DNA from: Paenibacillus mucilaginosus 3016
GTDB lineage: Bacteria; Bacillota; Bacilli; Paenibacillales; NBRC-103111
Direction of reading: 5' to 3'
Length of the DNA stretch: 64,000 bases
NCBI RefSeq assembly: GCF_000250655.1
Contig: NC_016935.1
Span: forward strand, 6,776,001-6,840,000
Shown: piece after piece, positions 27,006 to 35,128 of the stretch
Layout of the letters: the number at the start of each line of letters is the position of its first letter
Numbering within the stretch: position 1 is the stretch's first letter
Notes under the pieces: model-generated
What the model saw: only the letters and a program-made list of their open reading frames with translations
What the model was told of the DNA's origin: nothing
Databases searched by the model: none
Position numbers and translations under genes: made by a program

Positions 27006-28106
27006 TCAGTCTTTCTTCGCAGGAATCACGCTCTTCAGCCTGCCTTCCAGATAAGCCTGGTTAGCCAGCATCCTCGGGTCCTCCGGCAGGTAAGCCAGCG
27101 CCTGCTTGTTATGCTCGTAAGCCCTGGCGTATTCCCCCAGCCGGTCATAGCATACGCACAGCTGCAGATGCGGCAGCCAGGTCCAGCATGCTTCGTTCAG
27201 GATGGCCCAGCGGCTCGCGGGCCGCTCCAGCTGCGCCGCCGTCCCGTACCAGAACACCGCGGCATCCAGCCGCCCGCCTTCCAGGAAGTGATACCCGAGC
27301 CGGCAGCACATCTCCGCCCTGGGCGCGCCGTACCGGAACGATCGGAGAGCGCTGTCCGCGAACCGGTCCGGCTGCCGCAGCTCATGGTAGCAGTCCGCCA
27401 GCTTGCCGCACGCCTGAATACAGTCCTCTTCCCAGCCGAGGCCTTCGGACAGGAAGAGCTCATACTGCTCCGCCGCCTTCTCCCACCGCCCGTGATCCTT
27501 CAGCTCATTCGCGTAGTAATACCGGTCGCGCGGAGTAAAGGGCTGATCTGACGCCAGCTTCCTCTCATAGATGGAGAGATTGCGTCCCGAACGGCCCGGG
27601 CGTTCGACCGGCTGGTGGCGTACCGCAATGCCGCTGTGCAGAATGTTCCCCGACACTTCCAGGTATTCATGCACGCAGCCGATCCAACGGAACTGCCGGG
27701 CGCGCTTCACGAGCCGGTTCCGCCGCAGGCTCTGAACGGCATTCCCCTGCTCGTCGAAGCTGAGCAGATACGGCATGGTCACCGAATCAACGGAGAGATC
27801 CAGCCGCTGCTTCAGCTCCCGCAGCGCCTCCGCATCCTCCGGGGCCATAACGTCATCGGCATCTAGCCAGAGGATGTAGTCGCAGGAGGCATGCCGGAAC
27901 GATTCGTTGCGGGCGGCGGCAAAATCATCGATCCACGGAAAGTGAATCATCTTATCCGTGTAGGCACCGATAATCTCCAGCGTGGCGTCCGTCGAACCCG
28001 TATCTACGATCACGATCTCGTCGACCGCGCTGCGGACCGAATCCAGGCACCTGGCGATGGTCGCTTGTTCGTTGCGGACTATCATACACACACTGATCGT
28101 AATCAT
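27006..28106 (-). CDS. Family 2 glycosyltransferase with C-terminal helical repeats
   Basis: A 366-residue protein. Residues 1-130 are a GT-A fold family 2 transferase: SVCMIVRNEQATIARCLDS, VDTGSTD and the metal-binding LWLDADD near residue 80. The rest is helical with tetratricopeptide-like spacing (YYYANELKDHGRWEKAAEQY, LQLCVCYDRLGEYARAYEHN). This type is common beside spore or surface polysaccharide genes in Bacillales. GGCGGAGG precedes the ATG at 28106; an upstream frame to 28151 has no ribosome site. It is divergent from the small DUF2642-like genes. Donor and acceptor unknown. Confidence 0.88.
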   Translation of the reverse strand: MITISVCMIVRNEQATIARCLDSVRSAVDEIVIVDTGSTDATLEIIGAYTDKMIHFPWIDDFAAARNESFRHASCDYILWLDADDVMAPEDAEALRELKQRLDLSVDSVTMPYLLSFDEQGNAVQSLRRNRLVKRARQFRWIGCVHEYLEVSGNILHSGIAVRHQPVERPGRSGRNLSIYERKLASDQPFTPRDRYYYANELKDHGRWEKAAEQYELFLSEGLGWEEDCIQACGKLADCYHELRQPDRFADSALRSFRYGAPRAEMCCRLGYHFLEGGRLDAAVFWYGTAAQLERPASRWAILNEACWTWLPHLQLCVCYDRLGEYARAYEHNKQALAYLPEDPRMLANQAYLEGRLKSVIPAKKD

Positions 28107-28500
28107 CGAATTCAACCTCCGCCTCATCAGATGATCTAACCTCCGAAGCATTCAGCGCGCGTCCCTGCAGCAAGAAGCTTCGGACGAAAGAATCCATGGA
28201 ATCTACTTAACCTGCTGCCCCCCAGGAAACCGTGGAATGACCCACTTCTCTCTGGACCATATTTCTTTGGACCATATTCCACTTTTTACCACAGCCCACC
28301 TGCAGCAGTATATGCTGTGGATTGGGAAAAAGGCTGGATATCCGCCCTGCCGGACACTGCCCTATTTGTCATGATAGCTGTTCCTGGGTGCCTGTACCTC
28401 TGACAACCGCCCCTTTCCTCCGAATAGCGTCATTCGCCCCGTCGCAACCCGCAGCAGCGGAGTATGATGTGCTGTACCCCAATTTCCGGAGGTGTTCAGG
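28107..28500. other. Divergent promoter region
   Basis: 394 bases between the glycosyltransferase and the small-protein genes; no gene seen. It contains an 11-bp direct repeat TGGACCATATT at 28253-28263 and 28268-28278 (offset 15) and an inverted repeat CAGCA/TGCTG at 28303-28317. No promoter could be assigned with confidence. Confidence 0.5.
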
Positions 28501-29034
28501 TTGTTCAGATGCAAAAAAGTCAAAGTGGTTTGCACCATCAAGAAAGGGTGCCACAAGCCGAGCAAGAAGAAAAAGCCTACTCACTGCCCAAGAAAAGTCA
28601 TCAAGAAGAAACCGCGCAAAGTTCTCGTCTGCCCCCGCCCCAAAATCCGAGTCGACGCACCTGATGTCACCGTAGCCGCACCCCAGCCCGTTGTTATTCC
28701 CGCCCCCGTCGTTAATGTGGAAACGCCGCAGCCGGTCGTCATTCCGGCGCCGGTCGTCAACGTGACCGAAGCCGAGGATGTCTGCGTAACGGAGCTTCGC
28801 GCCGAACTCAGCCGGTTCATTGGAAGCGTCATAGAAGTCATCGACGCCGGAGGTGCAGGAGCAGGCGGGAATCCTCCGAACCGGATCGGTACACTGGAGG
28901 GTGTCGGCTTAGGCACCATTGTTATCCGCCCAACAACAGGCAACCCGACAGGTCAAGTCGTGTATTACTCAATCTGTGAAATCATCGGGTTCCGGCCTGC
29001 TGTGACCGTACCAGCGCCGGCGCCGATCGGTTAA
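28501..29034 (+). CDS. Basic/proline-rich protein with DUF2642-like C-terminal domain
   Basis: A 177-residue protein. The first 55 residues are strongly basic and rich in Lys, Cys and Pro (KKKKP, KVIKKKPRK), followed by two near-identical repeats of PQPVVIPAPVVNVET type and a C-terminal domain (about 100-170) reading FIGSVIEVIDAGG, RIGTLEGVGLGTIVIR, VVYYSICEIIGF, similar in plan to the small DUF2642 barrel. GGAGG at 28488-28492 sets a TTG at 28501 as start; the GTG at 28492 overlaps that site. The basic Cys-containing head and repeats suggest a coat or surface structural protein. First of three adjacent small genes; role not established. Confidence 0.75.
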   Translation: MFRCKKVKVVCTIKKGCHKPSKKKKPTHCPRKVIKKKPRKVLVCPRPKIRVDAPDVTVAAPQPVVIPAPVVNVETPQPVVIPAPVVNVTEAEDVCVTELRAELSRFIGSVIEVIDAGGAGAGGNPPNRIGTLEGVGLGTIVIRPTTGNPTGQVVYYSICEIIGFRPAVTVPAPAPIG

Positions 29035-29048
29035 GGGGGAATCGACTC

Positions 29049-29435
29049 ATGGCAGAATATGTAGTGATGCGTTGCGATTTCGTGCCTTTGAACGGAATCA
29101 TCGTCGTTACCGCCTACAGCGGATCGGTTGGCGCTCCCAGCATCGCCCTGGGAACAGACGCAGCCGTTGCCCTCCAGATCCTTGATAACAGCGGCTTCGA
29201 GATTGAGGATGCAACATCGGATGCAAATGGCTACTCCTACACCCTGTATACGGGAGACCAAGTAACCCCGCCGCCTTACCTGGTGGATAGGATCGGCGAA
29301 TCGGTGACGATCGAAACGGATGCCGGCACGATCACCGGGGTTCTGCAGCTGGTAGGTACGGATGTCATCCAGGTGCTTGAACCGACGGGGGACATTCTGC
29401 TGATTCCAATCCCGAGCATCAATGCAGTCTACTAA
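29049..29435 (+). CDS. Small DUF2642-like protein
   Basis: A 128-residue protein with no signal peptide and no membrane helix, low in Lys and rich in Thr, Val and Asp. The C-terminal 50 residues (YLVDRIGESVTIETDAG, TGVLQLVGTDVIQVLEP, PIPSINAVY) follow the strand pattern of the DUF2642 protein downstream; the N-terminal half is a separate beta-rich segment. AAGGGGGA precedes the ATG, and it follows its neighbour by 14 bases, so they share a transcript. I infer a structural role at the cell or spore surface; nothing catalytic is visible. Confidence 0.75.
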   Translation: MAEYVVMRCDFVPLNGIIVVTAYSGSVGAPSIALGTDAAVALQILDNSGFEIEDATSDANGYSYTLYTGDQVTPPPYLVDRIGESVTIETDAGTITGVLQLVGTDVIQVLEPTGDILLIPIPSINAVY

Positions 29436-29449
29436 GGAGGGTTGACGAA

Positions 29450-29650
29450 ATGACTTTCTCAGAGCTTCTTGCCGGATACTTGGGCCGGACGATTGAAGTG
29501 TTCCAGCAGAACCAGTTCTTTACAGGCGTTCTTGTGCAGGTGGAGGCTTCCTTCTTTGTCATCAGCCAAAGCGACGGCACTTACAATACGCCGCCGGTGA
29601 ATATCACGATCCTCAACGCCAACGTGGAATTCGTGCGTATTCTCGCCTAG
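29450..29650 (+). CDS. DUF2642 family small protein
   Basis: A 66-residue protein consisting of one DUF2642-type domain: LGRTIEVFQQNQFFTGVL, then SFFVISQSD and a last strand VEFVRILA. The family is small, Bacillales-centred and of unknown biochemical role. AAGGAGG precedes the ATG. Third gene of the run, 14 bases after the previous stop. It ends converging on a glycosyltransferase gene, with a GC-rich inverted repeat (about 29665-29696) across the junction. Confidence 0.82.
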   Translation: MTFSELLAGYLGRTIEVFQQNQFFTGVLVQVEASFFVISQSDGTYNTPPVNITILNANVEFVRILA

Positions 29651-29673
29651 GCTGTTGGAACCCTTCGGGCGGC

Positions 29674-30978
29674 CTATGATTCCTCCCGGCCGCCCCCGGG
29701 TCTCGCCTCCAGCCAGCGCTGATAGTCCGTCTCCCTCTGCCGCGTGACGCTGTCCTTGCGGATGCGCCGGTGGTAGAGCGGCTCCGGTACATAATGAAAC
29801 GGGTAAGTCCGGCCCAAGGCCAGCAGCATCTCCATATCCTCGTACAGCCGGCCGCCGAAGAGGCCTCCTTCGGACCAGCCGCCGAGCTCCCGCAGCGCCG
29901 CCGTCCGGTAGATCCGCGGGGCGACCGGCTGCCCTTTGCGCACATAGGCCTCTATATCAAGCCCCGGGCCATACCGCCGGATGCCCTTCAGCAGAGGCTC
30001 CCTGCCCGGGACCTGCTGCCATTCATAATGATCTCCGTAGATCAGTGCGGCATGGGGCGATACCCCCTTCTCCGCTTGGGACAAGCCCGCCAGACAATCC
30101 GGAGCGAGCCAGTCATCCGCATCAAGCTCCACGATCCACCGCCCGCGGACATGGGCGAGCGCCGTATTCAGGGCCCGCGCTTTGCCGTAATTGCGGTCGT
30201 GCCGGAAGATACGCACCCGGGGAGCGGCCAGCAGGTCCCCCATATACTGCTCCGGGGGCACCGGTGAACCGTCATCGACCAGGATCAGCTCCCAATCCGG
30301 ACGGGTCTGCGCCAACACGCTGCGGACCGCCCAGGGTACCAGGTCTTCATCGCGGTACAGGCAGAGTACGACCGAGCAGAGCGGTGCGTCCCCTTCTTCC
30401 GTGCCCCCCGCAAGTGCTCCCGGCTCCGTCTTCTTCCTCCCTTCGGGTCCCTGCACGGTACCTTCGAGCAGCGGGCCAAGGAGATCCCGGATGTCCCCCA
30501 GCCGGCGGGAACTCCGGCGCATACCCGTGAACGGCGAGATGGCCGCGGCCTTCGCCCATGGCCGTATCCGGGCAAGCGAACGGTATGCGGATTCCAGCAC
30601 GAGCGAATCGAACGGCAGGCGGGCATAGGTCTCGAAGCCTCCTGCCGCGCGGACCGCTTCCGTGCTCCACAGGAACGGATAGGGTGCGAGCCGGCCGCGG
30701 CAGCCCCCGTACGCGTCCCGGATCGCCACGATGCCGGCCGTTTCGGATGGAAGAAGCCCCCATTCGCAAGCCTCCTGCAGCCAGTAGAGCGGATTGAGCC
30801 GCATGCCCGCCTCGACTACCGCAAAATAGGGAAGGCTGTAATCCCGCATCAGGGCGTTCATGCGCTCCGCAAAAGGCGGTCTTACGATGCGGATGTCGAA
30901 GGGCGCCGCTGCCGGAAGGCTCTGCAAGGTCAGCTTCGAAGCGGCTGTTTCCGGCTGCTCCAGAACGATCATGAGCAT
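29674..30978 (-). CDS. Two-module family 2 glycosyltransferase
   Basis: A 434-residue protein. The C-terminal half is a clear GT2 enzyme: CSVVLCLYRDEDLVPWAVRSV, ELILVDDGS, RNYGKARALN and the metal-binding VELDADDW. The N-terminal 170 residues have the outline of a second GT2-like fold (FDIRIVRPPFAERMNALMR, YFAVVEAGMRLNPLYWL) but without a recognisable acidic motif, so it may be a degenerate or accessory module. GGGAAGGGG precedes the ATG at 30978. Divergent from the transferase at 31090. Confidence 0.85.
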   Translation of the reverse strand: MLMIVLEQPETAASKLTLQSLPAAAPFDIRIVRPPFAERMNALMRDYSLPYFAVVEAGMRLNPLYWLQEACEWGLLPSETAGIVAIRDAYGGCRGRLAPYPFLWSTEAVRAAGGFETYARLPFDSLVLESAYRSLARIRPWAKAAAISPFTGMRRSSRRLGDIRDLLGPLLEGTVQGPEGRKKTEPGALAGGTEEGDAPLCSVVLCLYRDEDLVPWAVRSVLAQTRPDWELILVDDGSPVPPEQYMGDLLAAPRVRIFRHDRNYGKARALNTALAHVRGRWIVELDADDWLAPDCLAGLSQAEKGVSPHAALIYGDHYEWQQVPGREPLLKGIRRYGPGLDIEAYVRKGQPVAPRIYRTAALRELGGWSEGGLFGGRLYEDMEMLLALGRTYPFHYVPEPLYHRRIRKDSVTRQRETDYQRWLEARPGGGREES

Positions 30979-31089
30979 ACGCCCCCCCTTCCCTTCCAAT
31001 GTACTTCCACTTTATGCGGAGAAACGAATAAACGTGAGCCCGGCGGAATAGTTTTAGCATTCGAGATGTTCGAGCAAGGAGTGGTTCCC

Positions 31090-32106
31090 GTGCTGTTCGT
31101 ATACCCTCCCACCATCGACTGGGGCTGGATGAAGCAGCGCCCGCAGCAGATCATGAGCGGGCTGGCCGCGAGAGGACATACCGTGTATTTCTGCAACAAG
31201 ACACGCAGAGAGGCGGCCGTGGAGACGCTCGCCCCCGGTCTGCACCTGGTGCATGATCATGATGCCTGGCTGCAGGGTCAGTGGCCGGCGATCCGGGACC
31301 GCTCGGCTGAGCCGTCCGTGGTCTGGGTGACGCTTCCCGGGCTCGCTCCCACGATTCACAGGTACGGCGCGTCTCTCACCGTCTACGACTGCGTCGACGA
31401 ATTCCCCGAGTGGCTCCGGGACGAGCACCCGCTGGCTGAGATGGCCGATGTTATCTTCTGCACCGCCGAGCGAATCCGGCAGCGCCTGAGGCGGCGGTAT
31501 CCCGGGCGCCGGACGGAGCTTGTCCGCAATGCCTATGACACGGCTATGGGCCTGCACAGCCGGCCGTCTGCTCCTCTTGCCAAACCTCCGGATCTGCCCA
31601 ATCATCCTGGACCCTGGATCGGCTATATCGGGGCGTGGGCCCCCTGGGTCGACGAAGCCCTCTTACGCCGCCTGGCCCGCAGCCTGCCCGAGGCGGACAT
31701 CCTGATTGTGGGTCCGGAGTTCGGCCGCAAATATGCCCGCGACCCTAAGCTCCACTTCCTCGGATTGAAGCCTCACGCGGAGCTTCCTCTCTATATGGAT
31801 TGGTGCAGTCTGTTCCTGATCCCCTTCCGGCCCAACGGCGTAACGCTGGCCACCAACCCGGTGAAGGCCTACGAATATTTGGCCACAGGAAAACCCGTGA
31901 TTGCGACCGACCTTCCCGAATGCCGCCGAATGGCGCCCTTCGTGGATTGTGCCGGCAATCACGGGGAGTTCCTGCGCCTCACGGCCTCCCGTCTGCAGGA
32001 TGCCGGAGACCGCGCAGCCCGTACCGCTTATGCGCTGCAGCATACATGGGCGCACCGCGCCAGCGAAGTGGAAGAGGTGCTTGCGGGAATCGCCGCCCGC
32101 CGCTAG
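31090..32106 (+). CDS. Glycosyltransferase, GT4-like, paralogue A
   Basis: A 338-residue GT-B type transferase. It opens LFVYPPTIDWGWMKQRPQ and has YDCVDEFPEW, GYIGAWAPWVDE and a C-terminal donor-site-like NPVKAYEYLATGKPVIATDLPE. The gene at 33107-34636 shares all of these. An ATG at 31066 begins the frame, but AAGGAG at 31076-31081 lies after it and 8 bases before a GTG at 31090, and that GTG aligns with the paralogue's N-terminus. Its stop TAG shares a CTAG (32103-32106) with the stop of the convergent pyruvyltransferase-like gene. Substrates unknown. Confidence 0.85.
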   Translation: MLFVYPPTIDWGWMKQRPQQIMSGLAARGHTVYFCNKTRREAAVETLAPGLHLVHDHDAWLQGQWPAIRDRSAEPSVVWVTLPGLAPTIHRYGASLTVYDCVDEFPEWLRDEHPLAEMADVIFCTAERIRQRLRRRYPGRRTELVRNAYDTAMGLHSRPSAPLAKPPDLPNHPGPWIGYIGAWAPWVDEALLRRLARSLPEADILIVGPEFGRKYARDPKLHFLGLKPHAELPLYMDWCSLFLIPFRPNGVTLATNPVKAYEYLATGKPVIATDLPECRRMAPFVDCAGNHGEFLRLTASRLQDAGDRAARTAYALQHTWAHRASEVEEVLAGIAARR

Positions 32107-33110
32107 GAGAGCGTGCTCTCGATGGAATCTTTGAGCTTCCCCAGCTGGAGCCCGGCGAGCTCCTCCGTCTGCCGGATCAGCGGAGCAGCCGCTGCCAGCC
32201 GCTGCTTTCCGCCCGCGAGGAAGTCGTCGAGCTTCCCCAGCAGCTGATCCTGCGGCAGGGTGTAGTCATGAACGAACTCCTCCAGTCCGAAGCTCTCCAT
32301 CAGGCTGCGGACCTTGCTCATCTGGGTCAGGCAGAAGACAGGGACCCCGCTGCGGATGGCCGCCAGGGACGGATGAAGCTTGAAGGAGATAAGGCAGTCC
32401 AGCGAGCCGATGTAGCTGTATGTCACCTCCAGGTCATACTGCGGCCGGGGCACGACCACGACAGCGTTCGGGTGCTTCTTCAGAATGTCCTCCTTCAGCT
32501 CCGAGCACAGGGACGTATCGGCGAACGGATTATTGGACTGGTTCACGACCGGGATGAACACCAGATCGTACCCCTTGCCGATCAAGCGATCCGCGATGGC
32601 CATCAGCTTGTCTTTCGGGAACGAGTCGTAGGTAAAAATGCAAAGACCGGCTGTGGGGCGGGCGGAGAAGCGGCCCATCGGATAGCCCGGCGGTTCATAG
32701 CCGAACGCCACGTCGGGAACGACCTCCACGGCAGCGTTCAGGGACAGTCGGCGGGCAATGTCCGCCGACCGCTGGTCCCGCAGTGCCATGAGGTGGGCCT
32801 TGGCCGTCCGGACCCGGTACTGCTCCACTTCCTCTTTGGGCCAAGTGGATTCCGGATAGTAGTCGACGATACCGACACCATAGATCCAGGTCGGTTTGTT
32901 CTCCAGCTGCGGAGGGAAATAGAACGAATTGAAGGCGTAGGGGGTGATGAGGTCCCCCCCGCCGATGATGACCGCATCAACACGCTTCACGTCCACCTGG
33001 GCGACCCAAGGGAATACGCAGTGGCCCTTCAGCGTCTGGGCGAACGTCTTCAGGAACAGCTCGTCGCCGAAGTTTCCCATGCCGAGATAACCGCATACGC
33101 ATATATTCAT
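32103..33110 (-). CDS. Polysaccharide pyruvyl transferase family protein (CsaB-like)
   Basis: A 335-residue protein of the polysaccharide pyruvyltransferase family: MNICVCGYLGMGNFGDELFL, DAVIIGGGDLITPY, a central SFKLHPSLAAIRSGVPVF segment and FGLEEFVHDY near the end. CsaB of this family ketal-pyruvylates secondary cell-wall polymer and so anchors SLH proteins; other members act on exopolysaccharide. Which applies is not decided by sequence. AGGAGGAG precedes the ATG at 33110, and that ATG overlaps the stop of the upstream glycosyltransferase (ATGA), so the two are coupled. The frame continues upstream to 33626 but only as a shadow of that gene. Confidence 0.82.
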   Translation of the reverse strand: MNICVCGYLGMGNFGDELFLKTFAQTLKGHCVFPWVAQVDVKRVDAVIIGGGDLITPYAFNSFYFPPQLENKPTWIYGVGIVDYYPESTWPKEEVEQYRVRTAKAHLMALRDQRSADIARRLSLNAAVEVVPDVAFGYEPPGYPMGRFSARPTAGLCIFTYDSFPKDKLMAIADRLIGKGYDLVFIPVVNQSNNPFADTSLCSELKEDILKKHPNAVVVVPRPQYDLEVTYSYIGSLDCLISFKLHPSLAAIRSGVPVFCLTQMSKVRSLMESFGLEEFVHDYTLPQDQLLGKLDDFLAGGKQRLAAAAPLIRQTEELAGLQLGKLKDSIESTLS

Positions 33111-34636
33111 GACAGGACTCCTCCTTCGGAAGTGGGGACAAAGCAGGTCAACCGCGGGCGGCTGAGCCGGGTAACGACATACTGCGGACTCGACAATTCG
33201 AACGTTATGGACCGGCTCAGCTTCGCGTACGGCGTCACATCGAACGAGAACGTTTCCTGCAGACGGTCGTTCGCCTGCACGGATGCGGCGGGAGTAAATG
33301 CCGGCAGCCGATCGAAGCTGAGTGACGCGGCGGACCAGGACGCTCCGCTGACCCCGAGGTTCAGTACAATCCCGTCCTCCGCCCGGCAGGTGCCGTCCAT
33401 CTCCAGGTACACCTTCTCGGCGGCGGCCGGGATAATGCTCGGATCGAGCTTCACCACGAACCGGTATTCGCCCGCCGGCATGTTGCCCACCCAGGGAGGC
33501 TCGCTGTGGAACACGGTCTGGGCATAATAGGAGTTCACGGTCTGGTGGGCCAGCGGGATCTCCTGCACGAAGGGCGGAGAGGCCGTTGGCAGCGGTGCGG
33601 AAGAAGCATGGAATGCAGGATACCACTGGGTGAGATGCTGCTGGATGGTCAGGTACCGGTTGCGCCAGCTGAAGGCCTGGGCGTAAAGGGAGCGCTGCTC
33701 CTGACGGCGTCCGGGCGAGGCGAGCTGGGCCTGGACCTGACGGACGAACTCGTCGGGATCGCCCGCGATCGACACATGCGGCACCATCTTGCGGACCTCG
33801 GGCAGATCGGTGGAGACGACGGGCTTGCCGGCGGCCAGGTATTCGTATACTTTGATCGGATTCGTGCTCTGCGTGATACGGTTGACATGAAACGGGATGA
33901 TGCAGACATCCAGATGCGGGACAATCTCCGGCAGTTTGCTGTAATCCTGGTAGCCCATGAAATGGACGTTCGCCGGATAATACAGCGAATCTTCCCGAAG
34001 TCTCGGCCCGACGATGATCACCTGGGCTTCAGGAATCCTCTCTCCCAGCGCCTGGATGATCCGCTCATCCACCCAGGGTGCCCAGGCTCCGATATATCCG
34101 ATCTTCGGGCCTCTCGAAGGCGGAATCCCGGGCAGCGGCACGCTCCGGTTCAGGAACATCGTCTTGCGGAAGAAATCCCAGTCACAGCCGTTCGGCACCT
34201 GGATCACCGGCTTCGAAGAGGCCAGAGCCGTCATCTTGGCTTCGAGTCCGTCCGCCGTACAGACGACGGCATCCGCCGTATGAATATACTGCCGCTCATC
34301 GGATTCCCAATCCGGAAAGTCATCCACGCAGTCGTAGATCACAAAGTCGGCGCCGTAATCGGAACGGCCGCGGGGAAGCTGCCTGCTCCAGGAGGTCCAA
34401 TATACCGTCCCCTGCGCAGGCCTCATCTTCGGCCACAGCTCCTTGAGAAAATACTCCGCATGATGAACGAGATATAAATTCGGAGCAATCGGTTCGTACA
34501 CCGGCTGCCCGGCGGCTCCTGTTTTATTAAAATAAAATACGGTATGTCCATGCTGTGCAAACTGGTCCATGAGGTGCTGGGGGCGCTGCTTCATCCAGGA
34601 CCAATCGATTGTAGGCGGGTACAGGATGACTCCCAT
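33107..34636 (-). CDS. Glycosyltransferase, GT4-like, paralogue B with C-terminal beta-domain
   Basis: A 509-residue protein. Residues 1-345 match the transferase at 31090: YPPTIDWSWMKQRPQ, YDCVDDFPDW, GYIGAWAPWVDE, NPIKVYEYLAAGKPVVSTDLPE. Residues from about 360 on, absent from paralogue A, form a beta-rich region (EYRFVVKLDPS, KVYLEMDGTC, FSFDVTPYAKL) that looks like a carbohydrate-binding or structural sandwich. AGGAGGAG precedes the ATG. It is translationally coupled to the pyruvyltransferase-like gene. The two paralogues on opposite strands suggest a local duplication followed by inversion. Confidence 0.83.
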   Translation of the reverse strand: MGVILYPPTIDWSWMKQRPQHLMDQFAQHGHTVFYFNKTGAAGQPVYEPIAPNLYLVHHAEYFLKELWPKMRPAQGTVYWTSWSRQLPRGRSDYGADFVIYDCVDDFPDWESDERQYIHTADAVVCTADGLEAKMTALASSKPVIQVPNGCDWDFFRKTMFLNRSVPLPGIPPSRGPKIGYIGAWAPWVDERIIQALGERIPEAQVIIVGPRLREDSLYYPANVHFMGYQDYSKLPEIVPHLDVCIIPFHVNRITQSTNPIKVYEYLAAGKPVVSTDLPEVRKMVPHVSIAGDPDEFVRQVQAQLASPGRRQEQRSLYAQAFSWRNRYLTIQQHLTQWYPAFHASSAPLPTASPPFVQEIPLAHQTVNSYYAQTVFHSEPPWVGNMPAGEYRFVVKLDPSIIPAAAEKVYLEMDGTCRAEDGIVLNLGVSGASWSAASLSFDRLPAFTPAASVQANDRLQETFSFDVTPYAKLSRSITFELSSPQYVVTRLSRPRLTCFVPTSEGGVLS

Positions 34637-35128
34637 TGGCTTTCACTCCTCCTTACTTACCATCCTCTCTTAATAAATGTAAGCACGGCTTGTACTGTGA
34701 TAGTACAATAGCAGTTCTGGGAACATTTAGTGATACGCGGAGCAGTATGGGGAAGAGAGGGGGGACACAGCAAGAAAAAGACCCCTTTCGGGGCCTTTTC
34801 AACGGTGAATGGATTTGTTGGTGCTTTTGGGAACAGATGAGAGTTCGGTTCTTTTACCTAGAAAACACTATGGCAGTTATTGCTGCGCTAACGTCTCTGC
34901 GGCACATCCCCTCACTTCATTACAGATTCCGTCTGGCCACCTTGTCAAGCGTTGAATCATTCAACGGATCGACACCTCGCTTTTCACCGTTGCTAATATA
35001 ATGTCCGGAAGCTTCAACGGCTATACACCGGGTCAAGAAAACTATCGAAAGGGCTGTGCCGGACAGCCGTATGCATGGATAACCTCCCCCTTTTGGGAAA
35101 TTCTAAAAGGCAAAGGAGGCTTCCAGAC
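34637..35128. other. Intergenic gap with terminator-like hairpin and palindrome
   Basis: 492 bases between divergent genes. It has a hairpin AAAAGACCCC/GGGGCCTTTT at 34776-34799 (one mismatch, T tract on the right) and a perfect 17-bp palindrome CGTTGAAT-C-ATTCAACG at 34950-34966. A short open stretch on the minus strand ends LDKVARRNL at about 34920 but has no start or ribosome site, so I do not call a gene; it may be a remnant. Confidence 0.5.
34776..34799 (+). terminator. Terminator-like hairpin in a gene-free gap
   Basis: AAAAG-A-CCCC, loop TTTC, GGGG-C-CTTTT. The shape is a good intrinsic terminator, yet no gene on the plus strand ends nearby, which hints at an unrecognised small transcript or a lost gene between 34637 and 34775. 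Confidence 0.5.

Noticed and set aside
28492..28494. GTG as start of the first small DUF2642-like gene
   Set aside because: It overlaps the GGAGG ribosome site itself; the TTG at 28501 has correct spacing.
33111..33626. N-terminal extension of the pyruvyltransferase-like gene
   Set aside because: The extension lies in another frame of the upstream glycosyltransferase and a strong ribosome site precedes the ATG at 33110.
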